Source: Rickettsiales bacterium UBA2645 (GTDB lineage Bacteria; Pseudomonadota; Alphaproteobacteria; Rickettsiales; UBA1997). Taken from it: 12,761 bases of DNA. Location of the stretch: contig DENL01000044.1 in NCBI GenBank assembly GCA_002359655.1, positions 1 through 12,761 of the forward strand, in the 5' to 3' direction. Of this stretch, positions 1 through 6,516 are shown one piece after another. The translations under genes were made by a program, and so were the position numbers. The number at the start of each line of letters is the position of its first letter. The first letter of the stretch is position 1. Under the pieces are notes generated by a model, which did not search any database, was not told the DNA's origin, and saw nothing but the letters and a program-made list of their open reading frames with translations.

Positions 1-33
1 GGTATTAAAACCGGTATTATTTTGATTATACCG
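1..33. promoter_or_regulatory. Left operator-like array (OL-like)
   Basis: GGTAT at 1-5 and CGGTAT at 12-17 lie 12 bases apart. An opposing ATACCG at 28-33 makes a dyad with the second (6-base arms, 10-base spacer). The reverse complement of 1-33 matches 2145-2177 at 29 of 33 positions, with 1-23 perfect. The array lies just beyond the stop codon of the minus-strand S24 gene, so it would sit upstream of any leftward operon outside the window. It may continue past the window edge. An operator role is inferred from spacing and from its twin. Confidence 0.6.
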
Positions 34-50
34 CAAGGAAGAGATGAGTT

Positions 51-596
51 TTAAATGATAGCTGGTTCGTAATTTCTGATAACTCTAGTAACAACACCCC
101 AGATTCTATCAAGCGAGCTTTCATCAATTTCAATGTCGGGACAATCGTCATTGCTGCAAGTGAGTTTAATCTTATCGCCTTCTTTGATCAGTTTTTTGAT
201 AACAGCCTTACCAGTATCAGCGATAGCGATTACGATATTATTGTTGTTCAGATCTTTGGTGTGATTAACCAATAAAAGATCATTCTCCAATATGCCTTCT
301 TCTTGCAAATTGCAGCCAGACATCTGAATCAGAAAGTGATCCCGAATATTGTTAATCAGTAAATTTTCAGTTGGTTTACGTTTTTCGTGCTGTTCTTTGT
401 TGGCAATTGAAGGAACGCCATCTTCAAATTTCATTTCGTAGAATGGCAGATCATGTTTTTTGTAATCGCTTAAAAGCTTGATGTCATCTTTGGTTATTTC
501 TGCTGGAATTCTTCTCGATTTTGTACTGCTATGTTTTGGCTTTCTACCAGCTCCAGCTCTATACCCACCATGTTTAATTGTCTCGCTAGAATTCAT
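51..596 (-). CDS. UmuD/LexA-like S24 protein, apparently catalytically dead
   Basis: A 181-aa protein. The N-terminus carries a basic RAGAGRKP segment (residues 13-20) like the Gly-Arg DNA-contacting stretch I know from some alphaproteobacterial UmuD-like proteins. Residues about 50-178 follow the UmuD fold order: cleavage-site-like DGVPS (59-63), SGCN at the nucleophile position (93-96), ENDLLLV, IVIAI, the IKKL lysine (K134) and the final WGVVTRVI. In UmuD the nucleophile motif is SGDS and the cleaved bond is Cys/Ala-Gly. Here the serine aligns with Asn96 and the residue before Gly60 is Asp, so neither a nucleophile nor a normal cleavage site is visible. By family knowledge it could be a non-cleavable repressor or a UmuD mimic; which one cannot be told here. 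It diverges from the 759-1172 gene. The ATG at 596 has no clear Shine-Dalgarno. Confidence 0.8.
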   Translation of the reverse strand: MNSSETIKHGGYRAGAGRKPKHSSTKSRRIPAEITKDDIKLLSDYKKHDLPFYEMKFEDGVPSIANKEQHEKRKPTENLLINNIRDHFLIQMSGCNLQEEGILENDLLLVNHTKDLNNNNIVIAIADTGKAVIKKLIKEGDKIKLTCSNDDCPDIEIDESSLDRIWGVVTRVIRNYEPAII

Positions 597-621
597 CTGT
601 TAATTGTCCAAAAATGACACG

Positions 622-637
622 ATTTTATTAATAAAAT
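622..637. promoter_or_regulatory. 16-base perfect palindrome, candidate operator
   Basis: ATTTTATTAATAAAAT is a perfect palindrome between the divergent genes and overlaps the best rightward -10 candidate. It contains only A and T, so a chance origin in AT-rich DNA is less unlikely than for a mixed palindrome. Confidence 0.4.
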
Positions 638-710
638 TTTCTAGAACTTGAATTCTGTGGTAAAAAATCAAAATGACCAATGTATTCGGCATCCCTCAAA
701 ATCAAATTTT

Positions 711-727
711 CTTAAGCTCTTCTTAAG
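711..727. repeat. Paired CTTAAG sites 11 bases apart
   Basis: CTTAAG occurs at 711-716 and 722-727, so the two 6-base palindromes lie on the same face of the helix. They are just upstream of the ATG at 759, or inside the N-terminus if the TTG at 648 is the real start. Possible binding site for a regulator; no further support. Confidence 0.3.
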
Positions 728-758
728 ATTTACTGTTAAACGACCGAACTCTACCACG

Positions 759-1172
759 ATGAATAGTAATGCAGTCTTATTTAAGAAATCATTCAATATC
801 TCCCGAAGTTTTGAAAAATTGATCGATGGCTTCAAATTTTCTACAGATCCCAGAGACGGAATAAAGGATGTCAAAATTAAAGATGTAACCGTTGTTTCTC
901 CTTGTGAAAGTTATGACTTTTCTTTTGCCATAAACGACAACAAAAAAGCGATATTTGATGCCATGAAGGCTAAGAATATTTCCGCAAGATGTCTTGTTGT
1001 TAAGGAAATAGCACTCGACATAGTTTTTTATGATGGAGTTTTGGAAAAGAAGAAAAACAACAAAATACCGGTTAAAATCAGCTATTTTAATCAGCACAAA
1101 ACCGCTAATGAGCACCCTGTAATCAACAAATATCTAGAATCATGGGGCTTGCTAGAAGTGCAAAATTACTAA
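759..1172 (+). CDS. Hypothetical protein in the immunity region
   Basis: A 137-aa protein from the ATG at 759. The frame stays open back to a TTG at 648, which would add 37 residues. I prefer 759 because it is an ATG and leaves room for divergent promoters, but neither start has a visible Shine-Dalgarno. I do not recognise a family. The sequence is soluble-looking, lysine-rich near the middle (a KKKNNK run) and ends in an LESWGLLEV-like amphipathic stretch. No membrane segment, signal peptide or clear HTH is seen. It lies 49 bases upstream of the winged-helix protein and may be co-transcribed with it. Its place between the S24 gene and the right operator suggests a lysogeny-related role, by position only. 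Confidence 0.6.
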   Translation: MNSNAVLFKKSFNISRSFEKLIDGFKFSTDPRDGIKDVKIKDVTVVSPCESYDFSFAINDNKKAIFDAMKAKNISARCLVVKEIALDIVFYDGVLEKKKNNKIPVKISYFNQHKTANEHPVINKYLESWGLLEVQNY

Positions 1173-1221
1173 ATAACTTTTACCGATGTAATAAATCTCT
1201 CGCCTGAAAATATTTACCACA

Positions 1222-2115
1222 ATGAAAAATCAACTACTCAAGGAATCATTCCTTTTTGCTTGCGACATATGTGAAAATGACAACCCGTCAGTAACTCACC
1301 GAGTAGCTACTCACTTCGCCGATGAAATGAGCAATCTCGTGTCAAATAATGCCTTTGTGACCGACAGCTTGAATTACTGCATCAATAAAAATGGTGATGC
1401 TGAAGAGCTTTACTTTAAGAGCAACCAGCCTGGATATTTTGATGACAACAACAACTTCATTTCAGTCTCTTTCGAAAATTTTACGAAGTACAATTTGAAG
1501 CTGGATTGGATCGTCAATAATATCAGTCACGACTTCGGTTTTTACAAAGGAGATTGTGAAGAAATTTTACCACACGTGCTTTGGAGTGTTGGTATTGCAA
1601 ATCTTGATCTGGAAGTGCCGATTTTCTTTGCCAGAAAAATCAGACAAGAAGAAATATTCGACAGAATTAAAAAGGCTCTTAATCAAAGAAAATCAAACTT
1701 TCAGGGGTTAATTCTGACCAGTTGCAGCGATATTCCAAGTTACTTCAGTTCCAAGATCGCCGGCAATAAAATTGTTCCTCTAAAAAGCTGTCTTTCTGTC
1801 CATAACAAAGAATTCCACATTGATAAAGGCGTTTTGAAATCAGCGATGATAAAAACCGGAAAAGATGGCTTTACCACTGGTTATCGTAGCGCGCGTTTTA
1901 ACGGCGAATATTTCAGATTTACCAAACAAGAAGCTGATGTTTTGGAGTATCTGCACAAAGCAGGAAAGCCAGTTCACAAAGATGAGATAATGGTGGAAGT
2001 AACAGAAAGCAGCACCGAGTTAAAAACATTATTTCGCAGCTCTGATTCCAGAAATATTCGCCAGAATATTTTGCAGTATGACAACAAAGGCTATTACTGG
2101 CTGAACCTCAATTAA
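1222..2115 (+). CDS. Protein of unknown function with C-terminal winged-helix-like domain
   Basis: A 297-aa protein. Residues 1-220 match nothing I recognise. Residues about 224-297 (RFNGEYFRFTKQEADVLEYL, then a basic helix region, ending GYYWLNL) have the layout of a winged helix: a strand, the helix TKQEADVLEYLHKAG, a KDEIMVE helix, a TELKTLFRS recognition-like helix and a closing hairpin YYWLNL. I recall similar C-terminal ends (FRLT..QA..., ending in ...YRL.L) in prophage and plasmid regulators, not verified. The gene ends 29 bases before the right operator-like array, so it is a candidate for the factor that binds it. The ATG at 1222 lacks a Shine-Dalgarno, unlike the early operon genes. 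The N-terminal domain could be a sensor or a toxin-like module; nothing decides this. Confidence 0.7.
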   Translation: MKNQLLKESFLFACDICENDNPSVTHRVATHFADEMSNLVSNNAFVTDSLNYCINKNGDAEELYFKSNQPGYFDDNNNFISVSFENFTKYNLKLDWIVNNISHDFGFYKGDCEEILPHVLWSVGIANLDLEVPIFFARKIRQEEIFDRIKKALNQRKSNFQGLILTSCSDIPSYFSSKIAGNKIVPLKSCLSVHNKEFHIDKGVLKSAMIKTGKDGFTTGYRSARFNGEYFRFTKQEADVLEYLHKAGKPVHKDEIMVEVTESSTELKTLFRSSDSRNIRQNILQYDNKGYYWLNLN

Positions 2116-2144
2116 TCTCACAACTTTTCCTCGAGTAAGTCTAG

Positions 2145-2201
2145 CAGTATAGATAAAATAATACCGGTTTTAATACCGCTGCCATACCGATTTTCATACC
2201 C
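2145..2201. promoter_or_regulatory. Right operator-like array (OR-like) with phased ATACCG boxes
   Basis: ATACCG occurs at 2161-2166, 2173-2178 and 2184-2189, with ATACCC at 2196-2201: starts 12, 11 and 12 bases apart, close to one helical turn each. The first box also forms a degenerate dyad with CAGTAT at 2145-2150. Bases 2145-2177 are the inverted counterpart of 1-33. The array lies upstream of the early operon. A TAAAAT -10-like hexamer (2154-2159) overlaps it, but no good -35 is visible. It could equally be a set of replication iterons; its placement beside regulators favours an operator. Confidence 0.65.
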
Positions 2202-2244
2202 CCCACTTTTTAGCTTTGCGCAAATCAAATCACCAAGTCCGTTT

Positions 2245-2277
2245 TTGGCTTCAAGTGACTTTGATTTTATCAATCAA
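2245..2277 (+). promoter_or_regulatory. Candidate early promoter with overlapping dyad
   Basis: TTGGCT (2245-2250), 17 bases, TATCAA (2268-2273) is a fair promoter match. The -10 is covered by the inverted repeat TTGATT/AATCAA (2261-2266 and 2272-2277, 5-base spacer). Transcription would start close to the ATG at 2290, giving a very short leader, which fits the lack of a Shine-Dalgarno there. A 10-base palindrome TTTGCGCAAA lies upstream at 2215-2224. Confidence 0.35.
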
Positions 2278-2289
2278 CGCAAAGCACAA

Positions 2290-2505
2290 ATGACAAAAGA
2301 AACTTATTACTCTGAGAAATGTGTCGCCAAAAAATGGGGGCTTTCTCGCAAAACGCTACAGCGCTGGCGCTTAACTAATGAAGGTCCGCAGTATGTCAGG
2401 ATCAGTAACAGAGTCAGATACTCTGAAAGCGCCATCAAGAAATACGAAGAAGAACGCTTCCTTGATAAAAAATCAAAAAATCAGGGGGTGCAAGATGGTA
2501 GATAA
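2290..2505 (+). CDS. AlpA/MerR-type helix-turn-helix DNA-binding protein
   Basis: A 71-aa protein typical of the small AlpA/excisionase HTH_17 group. YYSEKCVAKKWGLSRKTLQR is the HTH, followed by the WRLTNEGPQYVRISNRVRYS wing and a C-terminal IKKYEEERF helix. Such proteins bind short DNA sites as regulators or recombination directionality factors. I start it at the ATG at 2290; a TTG at 2245 would add 15 residues but overlaps the promoter candidate. It is the first gene of the early operon and overlaps the next by 11 bases, so it probably regulates the operon or excision. The array of phased boxes lies just upstream. Confidence 0.85.
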   Translation: MTKETYYSEKCVAKKWGLSRKTLQRWRLTNEGPQYVRISNRVRYSESAIKKYEEERFLDKKSKNQGVQDGR

Positions 2506-2983
2506 AATCACACTAGAACAAGTTCCAAATATTCCGGTTGGAAACTTATCAAAGCTACCCCCCGAAGAATTGTTGTCGCTTCAAGAGCAAGCGGCAAAGC
2601 ATCTTCAGCGAGCTAAAATGCTTAAAGAGTGGTTAGACAATAGCATCGCGCTAAAATATCGCGATGTTGCATCAAACATTCGTAGGCTTGATTCAAAAGA
2701 TACTGGAACTGTCCATTTTACCGATGGCGATTTCAAGGTCACTTCGGTTTTAACAAAAAAAGTCGAATGGAATCAGGACAGATTAAAAGATGTTGTCACT
2801 GCTATCAAGAAGCACGGAGATAATCCTGACGAATATGTCGAAACCTCCTACAAAATTTCTGAGACCAAATACACCGCGTGGCCAGAGCATATCAAAAACA
2901 TCTTCAAGCCAGCACGTGTTTTAAAAACCGGCGCCGAAACTTTTAAGATTCAGCCGCTTGCTGAAGGAGGTTCAAATGAATAG
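2495..2983 (+). CDS. Conserved phage early protein of unknown function
   Basis: A 162-aa protein. The ATG at 2495 is preceded by a GGGGGTG Shine-Dalgarno and overlaps the upstream stop, which sets the start even though the frame is open further back. After a short LPPEELLSLQEQAAKHLQRA helix comes a WLDNSIALKY segment, then the conserved-looking core DTGTVHFTDGDFKVTSVLTK, KVEWNQDRL and a TAWPEHIKNIFKPAR region. I recall this pattern from uncharacterised phage proteins next to Sak4-type ATPases. The neighbour (8-base overlap) is exactly such an ATPase, so a role in recombination is suggested by context only. No nuclease or nucleotide-binding motif is visible. Confidence 0.8.
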   Translation: MVDKITLEQVPNIPVGNLSKLPPEELLSLQEQAAKHLQRAKMLKEWLDNSIALKYRDVASNIRRLDSKDTGTVHFTDGDFKVTSVLTKKVEWNQDRLKDVVTAIKKHGDNPDEYVETSYKISETKYTAWPEHIKNIFKPARVLKTGAETFKIQPLAEGGSNE

Positions 2984-3815
2984 CCTTCCAATTATCAGTG
3001 CGGATGAGCGCTTAAAAGAAACCAGAGGAATCAAAGGCTGCATCTTCGGAAAATCTGGTATCGGCAAAACTTCTCTGCTTTGGACTCTCAATCCAAAAAC
3101 CACTTTATTTTTTGATCTTGAAGCTGGCGATCTCGCTGTTGAAGGCTGGCAAGGTGACACCATTCGACCAAAAACTTGGTCAGAATGTTGTGACTTTGCG
3201 GTTTTCATCGGCGGACCGAATCGCGCACTTCGTCCCGATCAAAAATTTTCTCAGCGCCATTATGACGAAGTTTGCCAGAAGTTTGGCGACCCCGCAATTC
3301 TCGATAAATACGACACGATCTTCATCGACAGCATAACAGTCGCCGGTCGTTTGTGTTTTGGATATTGCCAAGGTCAACCAGAAGCATTCAGTGAAAAATC
3401 GGGAAAGCCGGATACACGCGGAGCTTATGGTTTGCATGGTCGCGAGATGATTTCTTGGTTAACTCACCTTCAGCATACGCGCAGTAAGAATATTTGGTTT
3501 GTCGGCATCTTGGACGAAAAGCTCGATGATTTTAATCGCAAATATTACGCGCCACAAATCGAAGGAAGCAAAACTGGATTAGAGCTGCCAGGCATTGTCG
3601 ATCAGGTAATTACAATGGCAGAAATCCAACCTGATGATAAAGGCAAATCCTACCGCGCCTTCATCTGTCACACGATAAATCAGTTCAACTATCCGGCTAA
3701 AGATCGCTCACGAAGACTTGAAGTAATTGAGGAGCCACACCTCGGCAATCTCATGCAAAAGATCAGGTCTGAAGCCAAGCCAATCAACGAACAACTCATT
3801 TTTAATAATAACTAA
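2976..3815 (+). CDS. Sak4-like RecA-fold ATP-binding protein
   Basis: A 279-aa protein. Walker A GKSGIGKT is at residues 25-32, and a Walker B-like YDTIFIDSI with the acidic Asp118 at 112-120. The layout fits the phage AAA_24/Sak4 group of single-domain RecA-like ATPases, which act with a phage SSB-like partner in annealing or strand exchange. The start is the ATG after a GAAGGAGG Shine-Dalgarno; an in-frame upstream start exists but would bury that site. It overlaps the previous gene by 8 bases, and a DUF669 gene follows 18 bases downstream, the usual partner order. The Walker motifs are seen; the function is inferred from the family. Confidence 0.88.
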   Translation: MNSLPIISADERLKETRGIKGCIFGKSGIGKTSLLWTLNPKTTLFFDLEAGDLAVEGWQGDTIRPKTWSECCDFAVFIGGPNRALRPDQKFSQRHYDEVCQKFGDPAILDKYDTIFIDSITVAGRLCFGYCQGQPEAFSEKSGKPDTRGAYGLHGREMISWLTHLQHTRSKNIWFVGILDEKLDDFNRKYYAPQIEGSKTGLELPGIVDQVITMAEIQPDDKGKSYRAFICHTINQFNYPAKDRSRRLEVIEEPHLGNLMQKIRSEAKPINEQLIFNNN

Positions 3816-3833
3816 AAACAACAAGGAGATTTT

Positions 3834-4406
3834 ATGTCTATGGATTTTAACAACAGCGAAAACCAATCAAATTTTGACCTAATTCCAAACAACACTCTGG
3901 CCAAAGTCAGAATGTCAATCAAGCCAGGTGGCTATGATGATCCAAACCAAGGCTGGGTTGGTGGTTACGCAACAAGAAATGAAAATACCGGCTCAATTTA
4001 TCTATCCTGCGAATTTGTGATTTTGGAGGGCGAATATGCCAAACGAAAAGTCTGGGGCATCATCGGTCTTCACAGCAACAAAGGAGCAGAATGGGGAAAT
4101 ATGGGTCGTTCCTTCATCAAAGCGATTCTCAATTCTGCTCGCGGCGTCTCTGAAAATGACAACTCACCAGCTGCACAAAATGCCAGAAAAATTAACGGCT
4201 TTGCTGATTTAGATGGCATTGAGTTTGTAGCAAAAATCACAATCAGAAAAGATCAAAACGAAGAGAGCAGAAATGAAATCCGTTTTGCCATAACTCCTGA
4301 TCACAAGGATTATCAAGCATTCATGGGAAGTGTTGCGCCGGTGGCTGTCAAAGCACCAACTCCTGCAGCACCCGCTGCTAACAATCGTCCAGCTTGGGCT
4401 AGATAG
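3834..4406 (+). CDS. DUF669-family phage protein, ssDNA-binding-like
   Basis: A 190-aa protein. Its core (GWVGGYATRNENTGSIYLSC, EFVILEGEYAKRKVWGIIGL, WGNMGRSFIKAIL) matches my memory of DUF669, which accompanies Sak4-type ATPases and is thought to work as a single-strand binding protein. The C-terminus is a flexible Ala/Pro-rich tail ending NRPAWAR. Unlike classical SSB it has no acidic tip. AAGGAG precedes the ATG at 3834; a second ATG lies two codons in. It probably coats phage ssDNA for the ATPase upstream and the helicase downstream (14-base gap). Family membership is fairly sure; the biochemical role is less so. Confidence 0.82.
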   Translation: MSMDFNNSENQSNFDLIPNNTLAKVRMSIKPGGYDDPNQGWVGGYATRNENTGSIYLSCEFVILEGEYAKRKVWGIIGLHSNKGAEWGNMGRSFIKAILNSARGVSENDNSPAAQNARKINGFADLDGIEFVAKITIRKDQNEESRNEIRFAITPDHKDYQAFMGSVAPVAVKAPTPAAPAANNRPAWAR

Positions 4407-4420
4407 ATTAAGGAGCAGCC

Positions 4421-6154
4421 ATGATACTTCGCAAAAGACAACAGGAGTTTGTGAGCCGAAGTGTTACCGCACTTAAAAAACACGGCAACACTCTTGGCAT
4501 CGCGCCAACAGGAGCTGGCAAAACGCTTATGTTCTCTGCTGTTGTTGGCGAGCTTCTTGGAACTGATAGCAAAGCCTTAATTCTTGCTCATCGCGATGAA
4601 TTAACTTTGCAAAATCAGAAAAAGTTTTTGCGGATTAATCCGAAGATAAGCACTTCTGTCTTTGATGCTAAAACCAAATCATTCGCTGGTCAGGCAGTTT
4701 TTGCGATGGTGCAAACCTTATCGCGTAAAGAAAATTTAAACCTGATTCCAGCAATTGATATTTTGGCAATTGATGAAGGACACCACTGCGTTTCACCGAG
4801 CTATCGCAACATCATCAACGAGGTAAAAGAAAAAAATCCGTCAGTTCTGATTTACGGCGTGACTGCCACACCAAGTCGCGGTGATAAAAAAGATTTGGGA
4901 GATATTTTTTCCAATGTCGCTGATCAGATCAAAATTTCTGAATTGGTTGCATCTGGTCATTTAGTTCGTCCACGAACTTACATCATTGATGTTGGAACTC
5001 AAAGCGAGTTGAAGAATGTCAAAAAAACTGCCGGCGATTTTGACATGGCAGCGGTTGAAAAAATCATGAATAAATTGCCGATCACCGAAGAAGTTTTTGC
5101 TAAATGGCAGGAACTCGCTGGCAATCGCAAAACAGTAATTTTTTGTTCAACTGTTGCCCATGCCAAATCGGTTGCAGAAGTTTTTAATGCTCACGGAATC
5201 AAAACAGTTTTTATCAGCGGTGATTTATCAGAGTTAGAAAGGAAAAATGTTTTAGCTGAATTTGAACAAGGTGATGCACAAGTAATCGTCAATGTCGCTG
5301 TGCTCACTGAGGGCTGGGATTATCAACCAACTTCCTGCGTAGTTTTACTTCGCCCGTCATCTTTCAAATCAACCATGATTCAGATGATTGGGCGCGGGCT
5401 TCGTGTTGTTGATACCGAGCTTTATCCCAATGTTATCAAAGAAGATTGCGTTGTTCTTGATTTTGGAACTTCGAGCTTAATTCACGGCTCGCTTGATGTG
5501 GATGTTGATCTTGAGAAGGTAAAGCAACCAAAGAAAAAAAGCGAATCAAGATTTCAGAAAGAATGCCCGTTATGCGCGATGCTTGTTCCATCTGCATCAA
5601 ATAGCTGTCCGATTTGTGATTACGAATTTGAAAAAGCAGAAGCGGATTCATCAAAAGGTGAATTATCAGGATTCGTTATGTCGGAAATTGATCTGCTAAC
5701 TCAGAGATCAAACTTCGAATGGTGCGATATTTTTGGTGATGGCGCGGCTTTGATGGCATCAGGTTTTAATGCTTTTGCCGGAATCTTTTTCTTAAACGAT
5801 CACTGGTATTCAATCGGCGGAACTGAGTTTGGCATTAAAATTCTGAGCTTTGGATCACAGGAAATTTGCCTCGCGCAAGCTGATGATTTTCTCAATGAAA
5901 ATGAAACTGCTGACAATGCCCACAAATCAAAAAGTTGGTTAAAACAAACTGCATCAACAAGGCAGCTCCAATGCCTGCCTTTGGCATACCGCAACGATTA
6001 CAGCATCACAAAATATAAGGCTGCCAATCTTCTAAAATTCTACTTCAACAAAACCTCAATTCAAAAACTTTTGTTTGAAGCTGATGCCAAAAGAGCCGTG
6101 GGGACTGGTTCGTATCCACAAGTTGAAAATCCACGCATGGGAGGTGTCTCATGA
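4421..6154 (+). CDS. SF2 DEAD/DEAH-type helicase with zinc ribbon
   Basis: A 577-aa protein. Helicase motifs in order: I APTGAGKT (28-35), Ia LAHRDELTLQ, II DEGHH (118-122), III TATPSR (148-153), IV VIFCSTVAHA, V VLTEGWD, VI QMIGRGLR (321-328). A four-cysteine zinc ribbon follows (C382, C385, C396, C399). The last 170 residues form a domain I do not recognise. It would unwind or remodel DNA during phage replication or recombination, in the manner of UvsW- or RadD-like enzymes. RadD is a reasonable comparison because it too has a zinc-binding region after the helicase core. The Shine-Dalgarno AAGGAG precedes the ATG. Its stop overlaps the next start by 4 bases. Confidence 0.92.
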   Translation: MILRKRQQEFVSRSVTALKKHGNTLGIAPTGAGKTLMFSAVVGELLGTDSKALILAHRDELTLQNQKKFLRINPKISTSVFDAKTKSFAGQAVFAMVQTLSRKENLNLIPAIDILAIDEGHHCVSPSYRNIINEVKEKNPSVLIYGVTATPSRGDKKDLGDIFSNVADQIKISELVASGHLVRPRTYIIDVGTQSELKNVKKTAGDFDMAAVEKIMNKLPITEEVFAKWQELAGNRKTVIFCSTVAHAKSVAEVFNAHGIKTVFISGDLSELERKNVLAEFEQGDAQVIVNVAVLTEGWDYQPTSCVVLLRPSSFKSTMIQMIGRGLRVVDTELYPNVIKEDCVVLDFGTSSLIHGSLDVDVDLEKVKQPKKKSESRFQKECPLCAMLVPSASNSCPICDYEFEKAEADSSKGELSGFVMSEIDLLTQRSNFEWCDIFGDGAALMASGFNAFAGIFFLNDHWYSIGGTEFGIKILSFGSQEICLAQADDFLNENETADNAHKSKSWLKQTASTRQLQCLPLAYRNDYSITKYKAANLLKFYFNKTSIQKLLFEADAKRAVGTGSYPQVENPRMGGVS

Positions 6155-6516
6155 AAATTTGTGCCATCTGCAAAAGAGAATCGCACGGATTTGGTTTTAT
6201 TCCACCACCGCTGCGCGCCAGCAATCCAAATAATCGCAAGATGATGAAGCATTTTTGCTCGATGAATTGTCAGGAAATTTTTAGCAAAATTTACAAAGAA
6301 AAAAATATGATAGACCTAACCAAAACAGAAAAAGAAGCCATTGAATCTGCATTAAAACCAGTTGGTGAATATGTGGCAGAAATCGGTATGGATCGCCCAC
6401 TCTCGGCTTACTCAAGAGAAGAAGTTTTGTGCTTAATTGAAGTGGCGCTCGGTGCTTATTTCGACTTTATGCAAGGCAAAGAATCTGAAACCGAAATGTT
6501 GGAGGTGCCATGCTAG
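6151..6516 (+). CDS. Small zinc-finger phage protein (DUF6511-like)
   Basis: A 121-aa protein. The N-terminus has paired cysteines CAIC (C4, C7) and CSMNC (C36, C40), a probable zinc site, with a FGFIPPP turn between them. Residues about 54-110 (IDLTKTEKEAIESALKPVGE, then MDRPLSAYSREEVLCLIEVA) form helices I associate with DUF6511 proteins of alphaproteobacterial phages; this is recall, not a search. Function unknown. It overlaps the helicase stop by 4 bases and the nuclease start by 7, with a GGGAGG Shine-Dalgarno inside the helicase gene, so translational coupling with both is likely. It may serve as an accessory factor for one of them. Confidence 0.75.
   Translation: MKICAICKRESHGFGFIPPPLRASNPNNRKMMKHFCSMNCQEIFSKIYKEKNMIDLTKTEKEAIESALKPVGEYVAEIGMDRPLSAYSREEVLCLIEVALGAYFDFMQGKESETEMLEVPC

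Larger units (their letters stand above)
597..758. promoter_or_regulatory. Divergent intergenic control region
   Basis: About 160 bases between the S24 start and the first plus-strand ATG. A rightward promoter is possible: TTGTCC (604-609), 16 bases, TATTAA (626-631). It overlaps a perfect 16-base palindrome at 622-637, where a regulator could act on both directions. Further right are two CTTAAG sites one helical turn apart. If the downstream gene instead begins at the TTG at 648, the region shrinks to 51 bases. Promoter matches are weak and are inference. Confidence 0.4.

Noticed and set aside
1065..1070. Further ATACCG boxes (also at 3985 and 5412)
   Set aside because: Single copies inside coding genes without phased neighbours, expected by chance for six bases.
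789..1115. 108-codon minus-strand frame
   Set aside because: Antisense to the plus-strand 759-1172 gene, with no ribosome site and no recognisable motif.
1..2177. 23-base terminal inverted repeats as a 2.2-kb transposon
   Set aside because: No transposase, integrase or target-site duplication is visible, and the repeat is part of a longer spaced-box array, which favours operators.
3112..3437. Alternative-frame ORFs over the Sak4-like gene
   Set aside because: Short frames with no Shine-Dalgarno, lying entirely within a gene that has intact Walker motifs.
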